Source: CAYGZQ01 sp964354375 [NCBI: uncultured Planctomycetota bacterium] (GTDB lineage: Bacteria; JAJVIF01; JAPKYR01). Taken from it: a DNA stretch of 8,627 bases. Positions 1 through 7,043 of the stretch are shown one piece after another. Within the stretch, counting starts at the first letter, position 1; each line of letters begins with the position of its first letter. Location of the stretch: the NCBI GenBank assembly GCA_964354375.1, contig CAYGZQ010000064.1:13535-22161 (forward strand). Reading direction: 5' to 3'. Made by a program: the position numbers and the translations under genes. Under the pieces are notes generated by a model. That model was not told the origin of the DNA, did not search any database, and saw nothing but the letters and a program-made list of their open reading frames with translations.

Positions 1-97
1 ACGAAAAAGGTAGCAGCTACCGGAAAGGATTTCGAAGACGAAAAAGGTAGCAGCTGCCGGAACGGATTTCGAAGACGAAAAAGGTAGCAGCTACCGG
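1..97. repeat. 37-bp tandem direct repeat, about 2.6 copies, with internal palindrome
   Basis: Copies lie at 1-37, 38-74 and 75-97; the last is cut short where the sequence diverges after base 97. The array may continue beyond the left edge. Copy 2 differs from copy 1 at two positions (A to G in the palindrome, A to C near base 63). Each unit starts ACGAAAAAGG and holds the palindrome GGTAGC-A-GCTACC, which copy 2 breaks (GCTGCC). The unit is not a multiple of 3, so it is not a protein repeat. A further AGCTACCGG half-unit sits at 101-109. Direct observation; function unknown. Confidence 0.85.
78..97 (-). terminator. possible weak intrinsic terminator(s) downstream of rmuC
   Basis: Read on the minus strand, the third repeat copy gives GGTAG-CTG-CTACC followed at once by TTTTT, the shape of a short factor-independent terminator. 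It lies about 35 nt past the rmuC stop. The same arrangement recurs at 4-21 in copy 1; in copy 2 the stem has a mismatch. The stem is only 5 bp, so this is tentative; the palindrome may instead simply be part of a dispersed repeat. Confidence 0.3.
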
Positions 98-130
98 GAT
101 AGCTACCGGTGTGGACCGGGATCGGTGGCA

Positions 131-1582
131 TCACGCTGGTTTGGGAGGCTGGGTGCCGTCGTCTTTGATGTCGTATCCGACCGGGAGCATCGCGCGCGAC
201 GTCTGCTCTATCGGCTCTAGGTAGGGGATGTCATCCGCGGCGGTGGCGCCGAGCTCCTTGAATTTGCGGGCTGTCACAATGACGCGGCTTTCGAACGAGC
301 CGATCGCCTTGTTGTACGCGGCGATGCTTCGGTCAAGGTTTTTCCCGAGATCCTCGAAATGTCCGACAAGCGTCGCGAGCCGTTCATAGAGCTGCTTACC
401 GAGGTCGCTTATCATCTGGGCGTTTTCCGCCAGGGCCTCCTGGCGCCAACCGTACGCGACCGCTTTCAATAGAGCGATCAGAGTGGTCGGGGTCGCGAGG
501 ATGACCTTCTGACGGAACCCATCCTCGAGAAGATTGGGATCTTCCTGCAACGCGGCGCCGAGGAACTGCTCGCCGGGGAGGAAAAGAACGACGAACTCCG
601 GCGCTTCGTCGAACTGGTCCCAGTATTCCTTGCGGCTGAGCTCCTGGATACGAGCTTTCACCTGGCGGGCGTGGGCCGTGAGCTTCGCCTTGCATTCCTC
701 CTCGGATGAGGCCTCCATGGCTTCCATGTATGCCTTCAGGGGCGACTTGGCGTCGACCACGATGCGTCGCCGATTTGGCAGATTCACGATCATGTCCGGA
801 CGCATCCTGCCTGCCTGAGTGTCGGTGGTCTCCTGCTCGACGAAGTCGCAGTGCTCGACCATTCCCGCGAGCTCCACCACGCGCCTTAACGTGATCTCGC
901 CCCAGTGCCCTCGTACCTGCGGAGCTTTCAGCGCGTGGACAAGTTTCCCTGTCTCATCCCTGAGAGATCTCTCGCTGTCGAGCAGCGCCTTCACCTGCTC
1001 CGTCAGGCTCCCATGCTGTTCGGCTTGATCCTTGCCCATGGTCTCGATGAGTTTCTGATACTTGTCCAGGTTTTCTTTCATCGGCTGCACGAGCGCTTCG
1101 ATAGCCTTCTGCCGCTCGGTGAGATCGCCCTTCGCCTCGGTCTGGTATGTCTTGAGTGTCTGCTTCGCAAGATCGATGAACGCCTGATTGTTACTCTTCA
1201 GAGCCTCCGCCGAAAGAGCCTTGAACGTGTCCTCGAGCTTCGACTTGGCTTCCTCGATAAACCTGAGCTGCTCCGTGAGGTTTTCCAGCTCTTTCTCACG
1301 CTGCTTCTGCAGACTTGCATGGTCTGCCTTGAGCTGGGTGAGCTCATCCTGGAGCTTCCTGTTCTGCGTCTCGATCTCCCCGACTCGCGCCGCCTGTGAC
1401 TCCGCAGCAGCGCGCTTCTGTCCTTCCAGGTTGACGGAGGAGGTCAGATCGTCGATGCGCTTGTTCATCTGATCGATCCGGGCTTTGTAGTCGGTGACTC
1501 TCGCGCTGCCGGCAAATGCAGCGATGACGTAGCCGATGACGAGACCGACGACCAATCCAATCGCAATGTAAATCGGTTCCAT
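131..1582 (-). CDS. rmuC: RmuC family DNA recombination protein
   Basis: A 483-residue protein of the RmuC family, which limits inversions and rearrangements at repeats; its exact activity is not settled, though the core resembles a PD-(D/E)xK nuclease fold. The N-terminus (about residues 4-24) is one hydrophobic membrane segment, followed by a long coiled coil (about 30-215). The core then shows RGHWGEITL (224-232), RPDMIVNLPN (261-270), VVDAKSPL (275-282, with D277 and K279 as likely active-site residues), FLPGE (335-339) and ATPTTLIALL (363-372). Length is typical of the family. An open frame extends upstream to 1705, but the ATG at 1582 is chosen because GGGAGGT sits just before it and the membrane anchor starts there. 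It is divergent from the lptD-like gene. Confidence 0.93.
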   Translation of the reverse strand: MEPIYIAIGLVVGLVIGYVIAAFAGSARVTDYKARIDQMNKRIDDLTSSVNLEGQKRAAAESQAARVGEIETQNRKLQDELTQLKADHASLQKQREKELENLTEQLRFIEEAKSKLEDTFKALSAEALKSNNQAFIDLAKQTLKTYQTEAKGDLTERQKAIEALVQPMKENLDKYQKLIETMGKDQAEQHGSLTEQVKALLDSERSLRDETGKLVHALKAPQVRGHWGEITLRRVVELAGMVEHCDFVEQETTDTQAGRMRPDMIVNLPNRRRIVVDAKSPLKAYMEAMEASSEEECKAKLTAHARQVKARIQELSRKEYWDQFDEAPEFVVLFLPGEQFLGAALQEDPNLLEDGFRQKVILATPTTLIALLKAVAYGWRQEALAENAQMISDLGKQLYERLATLVGHFEDLGKNLDRSIAAYNKAIGSFESRVIVTARKFKELGATAADDIPYLEPIEQTSRAMLPVGYDIKDDGTQPPKPA

Positions 1583-1609
1583 CCGGGACCTCCCATGCTC
1601 GATTGCGCA

Positions 1610-1618
1610 AGTATAGCA
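1610..1618 (-). promoter_or_regulatory. extended -10 promoter for rmuC
   Basis: On the minus strand TGC-TATACT forms a good extended -10 element 27 nt before the rmuC ATG, leaving a leader of about 20 nt that contains the GGGAGGT ribosome-binding site. No convincing -35 hexamer is present at the usual spacing, as is common with extended -10 promoters. Inferred by motif only. Confidence 0.5.
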
Positions 1619-1663
1619 TAAGTCCGGGGTAAGTTGGGGATGAGGTTTCCCTCGTGCATCCCT

Positions 1664-1705
1664 GTGGCGCCCATATGTCCGCTCTTGCGGACAGATGGGC
1701 GCCAC
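1664..1705. repeat. long near-perfect palindrome (hairpin unit 1)
   Basis: The arms GTGGCGCCCATATGTCCG (1664-1681) and CGGACAGATGGGCGCCAC (1688-1705) are inverted copies with one mismatch. The C1682-G1687 pair extends the stem, leaving a TCTT loop. It is followed by GTTTCAATG (1706-1714), which recurs at 1780-1788 after the second unit. It lies between the two divergent promoters, outside the transcripts they would make, so it is more likely a dispersed palindromic (REP-like) element or cruciform than a terminator. No T-run follows on either strand. Confidence 0.75.
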
Positions 1706-1726
1706 GTTTCAATGATTGCAGAAACA

Positions 1727-1767
1727 CCCATCCGTCCCTCGAAGAGCTCGGGACGTATGGGCGCCAC
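1727..1767. repeat. second palindromic unit, related to unit 1
   Basis: The arms CCCATCCGTCCC (1727-1738) and GGGACGTATGGG (1750-1761) pair with one mismatch around an 11-nt loop. The right arm continues as GCGCCAC to 1767, so 1757-1767 repeats the ATGGGCGCCAC that ends unit 1 (1695-1705). The right arm 1751-1767 is also an inverted copy of the left arm of unit 1 (1664-1680) with one difference. The two units therefore form a nested structure whose outer ends could pair with each other. Confidence 0.65.
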
Positions 1768-1774
1768 AGACGCA

Positions 1775-1788
1775 GGGAGGTTTCAATG
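1775..1788 (+). promoter_or_regulatory. Shine-Dalgarno and ATG of an alternative upstream lptD-like start
   Basis: GGGAGG (1775-1780) lies 5 nt before an ATG at 1786 that is in frame with the lptD-like gene. Starting here would add 19 residues (beginning MRFNDRPACYN) before the signal peptide. This competes with the extended -10 at 1810-1818, which would place transcription initiation downstream of this ATG. Both signals are visible; only one can set the main start. Confidence 0.4.
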
Positions 1789-1809
1789 CGGTTCAACGAC
1801 CGACCGGCA

Positions 1810-1818
1810 TGTTATAAT
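1810..1818 (+). promoter_or_regulatory. extended -10 promoter for the lptD-like gene
   Basis: TGT-TATAAT is a perfect -10 hexamer with the TGn extension in otherwise GC-rich sequence. Transcription would start near 1825, leaving about 18 nt before the GTG at 1843. The best -35 candidate (TTCAAC, 1792-1797) is spaced only 15 bp away and is weak. Motif-based. Confidence 0.55.
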
Positions 1819-1842
1819 CCCCTGCGACTTGGCTCAAAAGGC

Positions 1843-3423
1843 GTGACCCGAACTCTCTACAAATGCGCTTCTGCGTTGATTCTCGCGTGGGTGTTCCTGC
1901 AGGTGCTCCCGGCGGACCTTCTGGCACAGGCAGGCGGCTACAATCTCCCCGCGGGCGGCTTCCTTACGATCCAGGGGGACAATTTCACTTTCGAGCAGGT
2001 AGTATCGACGGTTGAGGGAGAGGAGGTCATGCAGGAGCGTGCAACCTGGGAAGGCGACGTGACCGCCACATTCACAAGCGATCTCGGCGATATCGTCCTC
2101 GAGACCGAACACATCGAGGCGGTGTTCGTCGGGCCGGATGTCAGTCGCCTGGAGGCGGGTCCGCAGGTTCTGTTCACGGGAATGAACGGACGGGCGACGT
2201 TCGAGTGCAGCGACGTGCAGATCGATTTCCCGACCTCCGTCGCGGGCCAGGAAGTCTACACGGGCCTGTGCCGGGACGTTCATGGCTACTATCTGGCATA
2301 CGCAGAGGAACTGGGACTCGAGGGCGATGACCAGTACGAGGTGAATTTCATCGCCGATGCCGCGCGTCTGAGCGGGGAGGAAGCGGTGCTCGAGTACCCG
2401 TATCTTTCGCTGGGCAACCTGGAAAAACCGGATTTGGCGATACGGTCGCGCGAGATAAGGCTCTTCATCGGTGTGCATCCGGTCTCGGGCGATCGCGAGG
2501 TGCTGGGGGCGAGGCTGGCCAACATGTCGGTCTCGATCTTCGGAAATCGCCTGAATGTGCTGCCGTTTCCGATCAGGCGGGGATTTCTGGGCACGCATGA
2601 GCCGGGCTGGAACATCCGTCTGCCGCGTTTCGGCTGGGAAGGGGACCAGGGGCTCCGGATCGACATGGACCCTGCCTACAGCTTCCAACTGAAGGAATTC
2701 GACGATGGTCCCAGGCTTGCTTTGCGAATGGATACGTTCCCGTTCGACCGGACATACCCCGAGATTATCGCGACCGCTGAGAAAGACGGCTTCGTATTCA
2801 TGGCAAGGGCGGGCTATCAGAGGGAGGAGGATCCCAGCGGCGACCCGGTGCCGACGCGCGCGGAGCCCGAAGTTGCGGTCGGCATCGACCGGATTCCGCT
2901 TGGGGACGCGGGATTCGGGATAGAGGGGACCACGTTCTGGGGGCATATCAGGGACATGCAGTCGGGGCTCGACCTGGATCGCTGGGGCTGGCAGGGGATT
3001 CTGGACCACAAGGGCGTCGACATCGGCGACCTCAAGCTGATCGGGCAGGTCGAGTTCAACGATTTCTACTACGACCGGGACGACGGCTATCGGACGCTGG
3101 AGGGTCGACTGCGGCTAAGGTATGTCGATCCGCCGCATTGGGGCACGAGCCTGACTTATCGGAGGGTCTACGAGTGGGGACTTCCGGCGTTCAGTTTCGA
3201 CGTGCCTCAGTATGTCGAGGAGATCGGTTTGAGGGAGCAAAGCCGTTTCAATCGCAGATGGGGCGCCGGGTTCAACTGGGCGTGGGATTTCTCGCAGGAT
3301 GAATTCCGCACCCAGGAGTGCCACATGACATACATACTGGACTCGTTCCAGGTGTCGCTGGGCTGGGATTTCGCCGGCGACACGATAAGGCTGCAGATGG
3401 GTCTGCCCGGAAGCCTGCAGTGA
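1843..3423 (+). CDS. OstA/LptD-like outer-membrane protein
   Basis: A 526-residue secreted protein resembling LPS-assembly proteins of the LptD/OstA type, which insert lipopolysaccharide into the outer leaflet of the outer membrane. Residues 1-30 form a classic signal peptide (basic start, hydrophobic core ALILAWVFLQVL, cleavage after AQA). Next comes an OstA/LptA-like beta-jellyroll region (about 35-220) with repeated amphipathic strands, then the LptD-type transition around ARLANMSVSIFGNRLNVLPFP. The C-terminal part has the alternating aromatic and polar strands of a beta barrel, ending QVSLGWDF...LQMGLPG. It is clearly shorter than E. coli LptD (784 residues), so it may be a smaller barrel or another OstA-family member. 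Only three cysteines remain in the mature chain. The GTG start is chosen for signal-peptide geometry and the -10 at 1813-1818; an ATG at 1786 is the alternative. The family call is by pattern, not by search. Confidence 0.65.
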   Translation: MTRTLYKCASALILAWVFLQVLPADLLAQAGGYNLPAGGFLTIQGDNFTFEQVVSTVEGEEVMQERATWEGDVTATFTSDLGDIVLETEHIEAVFVGPDVSRLEAGPQVLFTGMNGRATFECSDVQIDFPTSVAGQEVYTGLCRDVHGYYLAYAEELGLEGDDQYEVNFIADAARLSGEEAVLEYPYLSLGNLEKPDLAIRSREIRLFIGVHPVSGDREVLGARLANMSVSIFGNRLNVLPFPIRRGFLGTHEPGWNIRLPRFGWEGDQGLRIDMDPAYSFQLKEFDDGPRLALRMDTFPFDRTYPEIIATAEKDGFVFMARAGYQREEDPSGDPVPTRAEPEVAVGIDRIPLGDAGFGIEGTTFWGHIRDMQSGLDLDRWGWQGILDHKGVDIGDLKLIGQVEFNDFYYDRDDGYRTLEGRLRLRYVDPPHWGTSLTYRRVYEWGLPAFSFDVPQYVEEIGLREQSRFNRRWGAGFNWAWDFSQDEFRTQECHMTYILDSFQVSLGWDFAGDTIRLQMGLPGSLQ

Positions 3424-3441
3424 TCGGTCCATAGAGCATTG

Positions 3442-3450
3442 TGATAGACT
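3442..3450 (+). promoter_or_regulatory. weak extended -10-like element before the oppF-type gene
   Basis: TGA-TAGACT in the 60-bp gap after the lptD-like gene matches an extended -10 at TG and four of six hexamer bases. There is no -35 at the right spacing. The ATPase could equally be read through from the lptD-like gene. No Shine-Dalgarno sequence is evident before the ATG at 3484. Confidence 0.25.
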
Positions 3451-3483
3451 GCCCGGCTGTGATGTTGACGGTTCCTTAGTTGT

Positions 3484-4539
3484 ATGCCCGAAAGCCGCGA
3501 CATAATCCTTGAGACAATCGATGTCGTGAAGCACTTCCCGATAACGCGCGGCCTGATTCTGCCGCGCCGGGTCGGAGTTGTGCGGGCGGTTGACGGGGTC
3601 TCGTTTACGATCGAGAGAGGCAAGACTCTGGGACTGGTCGGCGAATCCGGATGCGGGAAGTCGACGCTCGGGCGCTTGATACTGAGGCTCATAGAGACGA
3701 CATCGGGCAGCATAAATTTCGAGGGTACGGATATCACAGGGCTGGACAGGCGCTCAATTCGTGAATTGCGCAAGGACATGCAGATCGTTTTCCAGGATCC
3801 GCAGGCCAGCCTCAATCCGAGGCTTCCGGTGGGGGAGGCGATCGCGGAGCCGCTCGAGATCTTCCGCATCGCGAAGGGAAACGAGAAGCGTTCGCGTGTA
3901 AGGGAGCTGATGGAGCTTGTCGGGATAAATCCGGACAGCGCGAATCGATACCCGCATGAGTTTTCCGGCGGACAGAAGCAGCGTATCGGTGTCGCCAGGG
4001 CGCTTGCTCTCAACCCGAAGCTGATCGTGTGCGACGAGCCTGTCAGCGCGCTCGACGTGAGCATCCAGGCGCAGGTGGTCAACCTTTTCCAGGACCTCCA
4101 GGAGCGTCTCGGGCTCACCTATCTGTTCATTGCCCACGATCTTTCGATAGTGGAGCACATCTCGGACTACGTGGCGGTCATGTACCTGGGGAGGATTGTC
4201 GAGTACGCGCGCGCGGCCGATCTCTACGCCGACCCGAAACATCCGTACACCGAGGCGCTTCTTTCGGCGGTGCCGGTGCCGGACCCTTCGCGCAAGCCCA
4301 CTCGGATTCTCCTTGAAGGCGATCCGCCGTCGCCCGCCAACCCGCCCTCAGGATGCAGGTTCCATACGCGATGCAAGTACGTGCGTCCCCAGTGCTCGGA
4401 GAGCGAGCCCGCCAGAATTCATTTCGGCGATGATCATTGGGCGGAATGTTTTCTGTACGAAACCAACGGATCGAAAAGACCGTCGGCAAACACGCCGTCA
4501 GAACTGAAAATAGAGGAACGGGCCGGTTTCGGAGAGTAG
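3484..4539 (+). CDS. oligopeptide/dipeptide ABC transporter ATP-binding protein, OppF/DppF type
   Basis: A 351-residue ATPase subunit that would power an inner-membrane peptide (or nickel or similar solute) importer. It has Walker [10 protein letters not shown] (53-61), the Q-loop VFQDPQ (Q104), the signature FSGGQKQR (160-167), Walker B LIVCDEP (180-186), the D-loop SALD (188-191) and the switch histidine H218. The C-terminal oligopeptide-type extension has [12 protein letters not shown] and four cysteines (C291, C297, C304, C322), spaced like the iron-sulfur site seen in OppD/DppD-family structures. The insert after residue 20 ([20 protein letters not shown]) is typical of OppF rather than OppD. 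No permease, binding-protein or OppD gene is adjacent, so the substrate is unknown. The tail beyond C322 is about 29 residues and its last part overlaps the convergent MBOAT gene. Confidence 0.92.
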   Translation: MPESRDIILETIDVVKHFPITRGLILPRRVGVVRAVDGVSFTIERGKTLGLVGESGCGKSTLGRLILRLIETTSGSINFEGTDITGLDRRSIRELRKDMQIVFQDPQASLNPRLPVGEAIAEPLEIFRIAKGNEKRSRVRELMELVGINPDSANRYPHEFSGGQKQRIGVARALALNPKLIVCDEPVSALDVSIQAQVVNLFQDLQERLGLTYLFIAHDLSIVEHISDYVAVMYLGRIVEYARAADLYADPKHPYTEALLSAVPVPDPSRKPTRILLEGDPPSPANPPSGCRFHTRCKYVRPQCSESEPARIHFGDDHWAECFLYETNGSKRPSANTPSELKIEERAGFGE

Positions 4540-5922
4540 AAGGATGCAGGCTGCGCCCAGGATTCCCAGTGCGACAGCCCAGCTTCTGCGCGGAGTTGTC
4601 TTTCGCACCCTGACCAGCTCGACAGCGTTCGGACCGAGCATCGCCCACGCGAGCCCGATGACCACAAGCGCCACCAGGGCGGGTTGAAGCGTCACTTTCT
4701 GGAAGAACCCGGCGAAGTCGAACATCCTGGTCAGAATGGTGAGCGCGATCTGGATTGCCGGCGGATACTCGACGGGTCCGCGGAACTTGTCTGTGCCCGC
4801 CACGAAGAAAACCCAGCCTATGGTCGCCATGATGAATGTCCCGATCCTCGCCCATACGAGATTTCTCGGGATCCATTTGAAGCCTTTGAGTTGGTGATGC
4901 AACTGAAGGAGCAGGGCATGGTATGCGCCCCAGATGACGAAGGTCCAGTCGGCGCCGTGCCACAGTCCGCCCAGAAGCATCGTCAACGCCAGCGCGACTG
5001 CCCGGTTGTTGCGGCCCCCGAGCGGTATATAGAGATAATCTCTCAGCCACCTCGACAGCGACATGTGCCACCGTCGCCAGAAATCGCTTATCGAGACCGC
5101 CTTGTAGGGTGAGTTGAAATTCTGGGGGAACTCGAACCCCAGCAGATGCCCCAGTCCGATGGCCATGAGGCTGTAGCCGGCGAAATCGAAATAGATCTGC
5201 AGCGAATACCCGATCATCGCGAGCCAGGTCTCCACCGGGGCAAGCGACTGGTAGTCCCTGAACATGGGATCGATGTAATAGGCTATCCGGTCTGCAATCA
5301 GGATCTTCTTCACCAACCCCACAGTGAAATAGAAAATCCCCAGGTTGAGATTCTCGGCGGACAGTTTCAGGGGCAGGTTTTTGAGAGTGTGATAGACCTC
5401 CCGGTAGCGGATGATCGGCCCGGCTATCAGGTGCGGGAACATCGCGAAATACGCGGCGAACTCGATGAAATCGGTTGTCGCCTCCACGTCGCGGCGGTAG
5501 ACATCGATCGAGTAGCTCATCGCGTGGAAAGTGAAGAAGCTGATGCCGATCGGGAGTATGATTTCCCATGGTGGGAGTCTGCCTTCCCATCCGAGCCAGC
5601 CGGTAAGGTCGTTTGCGGTCGCCGCGAGAAGCATGTAGTACTTGAAGAAACCCAGTATGCTCAGGCTTGCGATCAGCGATACGACAAGCCATGCTCGCCT
5701 GACGGCCTTGTTGTCGGTCGAGCCGATCTGCACTGTTGCGAGGTAGCAGATCACGGTGGTGAGAAGGAGGAGGCCGGACAGCTCCCATTTCCAGTAGCTG
5801 TAGAATACGTAGCTGGCAATCGTCAGCCACCAAAGCTTGAGCCGGCGCGTTCTCAGAAGCCAGTAGCCGAGAAAGGTGATGGGCGCGAAGACGAAAATGA
5901 ATATTCTGCTTGCGAAAAGCAT
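4498..5922 (-). CDS. MBOAT family membrane-bound O-acyltransferase, AlgI/DltB type
   Basis: A 474-residue polytopic inner-membrane enzyme, the expected length for AlgI. It is predicted to take an acyl group (often acetyl) from a cytoplasmic donor and pass it across the membrane to a periplasmic SGNH partner. Visible family motifs are [16 protein letters not shown] (129-144), a FPHLIAGPI turn (162-170), IYFDFAGYS (243-251), [12 protein letters not shown] (281-292), YIPLGG (298-303) and the invariant-histidine motif GGLWHGADW (318-326, H322). The C-terminus FLYFQF is characteristic of the family. It starts 3 nt after the stop of SGNH gene A, with GGAGGG 10 nt upstream inside that gene, so it is cotranscribed and probably translationally coupled. 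Its 3' end overlaps the oppF-type gene by 42 bp. The glycan acceptor cannot be read from the sequence. Confidence 0.93.
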   Translation of the reverse strand: MLFASRIFIFVFAPITFLGYWLLRTRRLKLWWLTIASYVFYSYWKWELSGLLLLTTVICYLATVQIGSTDNKAVRRAWLVVSLIASLSILGFFKYYMLLAATANDLTGWLGWEGRLPPWEIILPIGISFFTFHAMSYSIDVYRRDVEATTDFIEFAAYFAMFPHLIAGPIIRYREVYHTLKNLPLKLSAENLNLGIFYFTVGLVKKILIADRIAYYIDPMFRDYQSLAPVETWLAMIGYSLQIYFDFAGYSLMAIGLGHLLGFEFPQNFNSPYKAVSISDFWRRWHMSLSRWLRDYLYIPLGGRNNRAVALALTMLLGGLWHGADWTFVIWGAYHALLLQLHHQLKGFKWIPRNLVWARIGTFIMATIGWVFFVAGTDKFRGPVEYPPAIQIALTILTRMFDFAGFFQKVTLQPALVALVVIGLAWAMLGPNAVELVRVRKTTPRRSWAVALGILGAACILLLSETGPFLYFQF

Positions 5923-5925
5923 TGC

Positions 5926-7005
5926 CTAGGGTCCCTCCGCTATTCGCTCGGGTGCTTGATCTTGAAGCAGACGCCTGAGGAGAATCTCCGTGTTCGACGG
6001 TCGCATGTGCACCTCGTCGTAGAACTGGCTCGGGTCCCCACCGAAACTGTCCAGCTGCGTGAAGTCTCTATAGGTGCCGCCCATCGCGTTGACGGTCCGG
6101 GAGAGGTAGTCGGATGTTTCCTTGAAGATGGGCTGGGCTCCGAGCGACGACAGGGCCTCCCAGAGCCTCGGGTGAACCGGCGGCATGAATACGTACACCC
6201 TGATTCCCTTGTTCTTGCAGATATCGAGAAACTGCTCCCATTGCGCTTTTCGCACAGGCGCCAGGCCTTTGAAATTCGACAGCCCGAAGCTCTGCTCGGG
6301 ATAGTCCGGGACCCGTCTTGTGAGCTCTGCGTCGAGGTCGTATGTACCCGCGTCCCATGCGGCCTCTTTGTCGTAGAAAAGCGCGTACCCGTCTTCTCGA
6401 TACCCGAACGCCGCGGGCGTTTTGTCCAGGCCCGTCGCCTTCTCCAGCGCCTCGATCGATGCCCGGGTCTGCTCAGTGGTCAGCAGACGCAGAAGCTTGT
6501 CGAACGTCGTTTTCAGCCTGCGGTCGTATGGAAAATATCGGTAATACTCGGGCACGAGAAACGATTGCGGGTGAAGATAGAGCGACGGATGAAACGCGAG
6601 CGGGTCGACAGCCACGACCACGAGATCGATCGGGGCTTTCTCATCCTCGACCGCGATTCTCAGCGACGCCAGGATTGTCTCCACTCGTCCCGATGGAAGC
6701 CCCCAGTTGAAACACCTCTCGCCCGTGATTTCCTCAACGATCCTGGGGTCCAAAGTCTCCGCACGAGAGCTTCCCAGTATCAGCGCTCTGGGCGGCTCCT
6801 TTTTCGCAAACTCCCGAAACAGATCGAGCTTCTTCCGGTACGTGTTGAACTGGAAGGGCTCGACAAGGCCGGTTCCGTACAGATCGAACGGATCGACGAG
6901 CAAATTGAATGCAGCGGTCAAAACCAGGGTCGCCAGCAGGACCCCGAAAAACACCCTCCAGAGGGAAGGATTCCCCCACCGACTATCCTTGTTCGCTTCG
7001 GCCAT
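5926..7005 (-). CDS. membrane-anchored SGNH-like acyltransferase partner of the MBOAT (copy A)
   Basis: A 359-residue protein with one N-terminal membrane anchor (about residues 16-37) and a periplasmic SGNH-hydrolase-like domain, comparable to AlgJ/AlgX or DltD-type partners. The nucleophile block is ALILGSSR (74-81, serine 79 or 80). The C-terminal block SQFYDEVHMRPSN (326-338) supplies the Asp/His pair, D330 and H333. Further conserved patches are NLLVDP (34-39), RCFNWGLP (97-104), VDPLAFHP (133-140) and MPPVHPR (274-280). An ATG at 7080 would give 384 residues. The ATG at 7005 is preferred because it puts the anchor at the same distance from the start as in copy B and lies just below a promoter. 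It probably transfers the acyl group delivered by the MBOAT to a glycan. The SGNH assignment is by motif; the exact subfamily is not certain. Confidence 0.8.
   Translation of the reverse strand: MAEANKDSRWGNPSLWRVFFGVLLATLVLTAAFNLLVDPFDLYGTGLVEPFQFNTYRKKLDLFREFAKKEPPRALILGSSRAETLDPRIVEEITGERCFNWGLPSGRVETILASLRIAVEDEKAPIDLVVVAVDPLAFHPSLYLHPQSFLVPEYYRYFPYDRRLKTTFDKLLRLLTTEQTRASIEALEKATGLDKTPAAFGYREDGYALFYDKEAAWDAGTYDLDAELTRRVPDYPEQSFGLSNFKGLAPVRKAQWEQFLDICKNKGIRVYVFMPPVHPRLWEALSSLGAQPIFKETSDYLSRTVNAMGGTYRDFTQLDSFGGDPSQFYDEVHMRPSNTEILLRRLLQDQAPERIAEGP
5933..5938 (-). promoter_or_regulatory. ribosome-binding site of the MBOAT gene within the end of SGNH gene A
   Basis: GGAGGG on the minus strand lies 10 nt before the MBOAT ATG and inside the last codons of the preceding gene. 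It supports reinitiation or coupled translation. The spacing is slightly long. Confidence 0.5.
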
Positions 7006-7014
7006 ACCCGCGCG

Positions 7015-7043
7015 ATTTAACCGCCAAGCGGCATCGGGGTCAA
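7015..7043 (-). promoter_or_regulatory. sigma70-type promoter of SGNH gene A, nearly leaderless
   Basis: On the minus strand TTGACC (7043-7038) is followed after 17 bp by TTAAAT (7020-7015). The start codon follows 9 nt after the -10, so the predicted transcript starts about 3 nt before the ATG. No Shine-Dalgarno sequence is present. The TTGACC-to-start distance is 38 nt, identical to copy B. Confidence 0.6.

Noticed and set aside
1-97. Possible CRISPR array at the left edge
   Set aside because: The 37-bp units abut directly with no unique spacers between them, and no cas gene is near.
1706-1788. GTTTCAATG direct repeats as CRISPR-type repeats
   Set aside because: Only 9 bp are shared, there are just two copies, and one is overlapped by a ribosome-binding-site/ATG; they look like part of the palindromic element.
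1834-3009. Minus-strand open frame of 391 codons opposite the lptD-like gene
   Set aside because: The plus-strand frame has a signal peptide and beta-strand pattern; the antisense product has neither motifs nor plausible composition.
4178-5833. Minus-strand open frame of 551 codons in another frame of the MBOAT gene
   Set aside because: It overlaps the MBOAT gene on the same strand, runs on antisense into the oppF-type gene, is rich in Arg and Pro and has no membrane segments or motifs; a frame shadow.
5146-7020. Long plus-strand open frame of 624 codons
   Set aside because: It lies fully antisense to the MBOAT and SGNH A genes, which have clear family motifs. Its product has no recognisable domain and a composition biased to Arg, Glu and Val, as expected from a GC-rich shadow frame.
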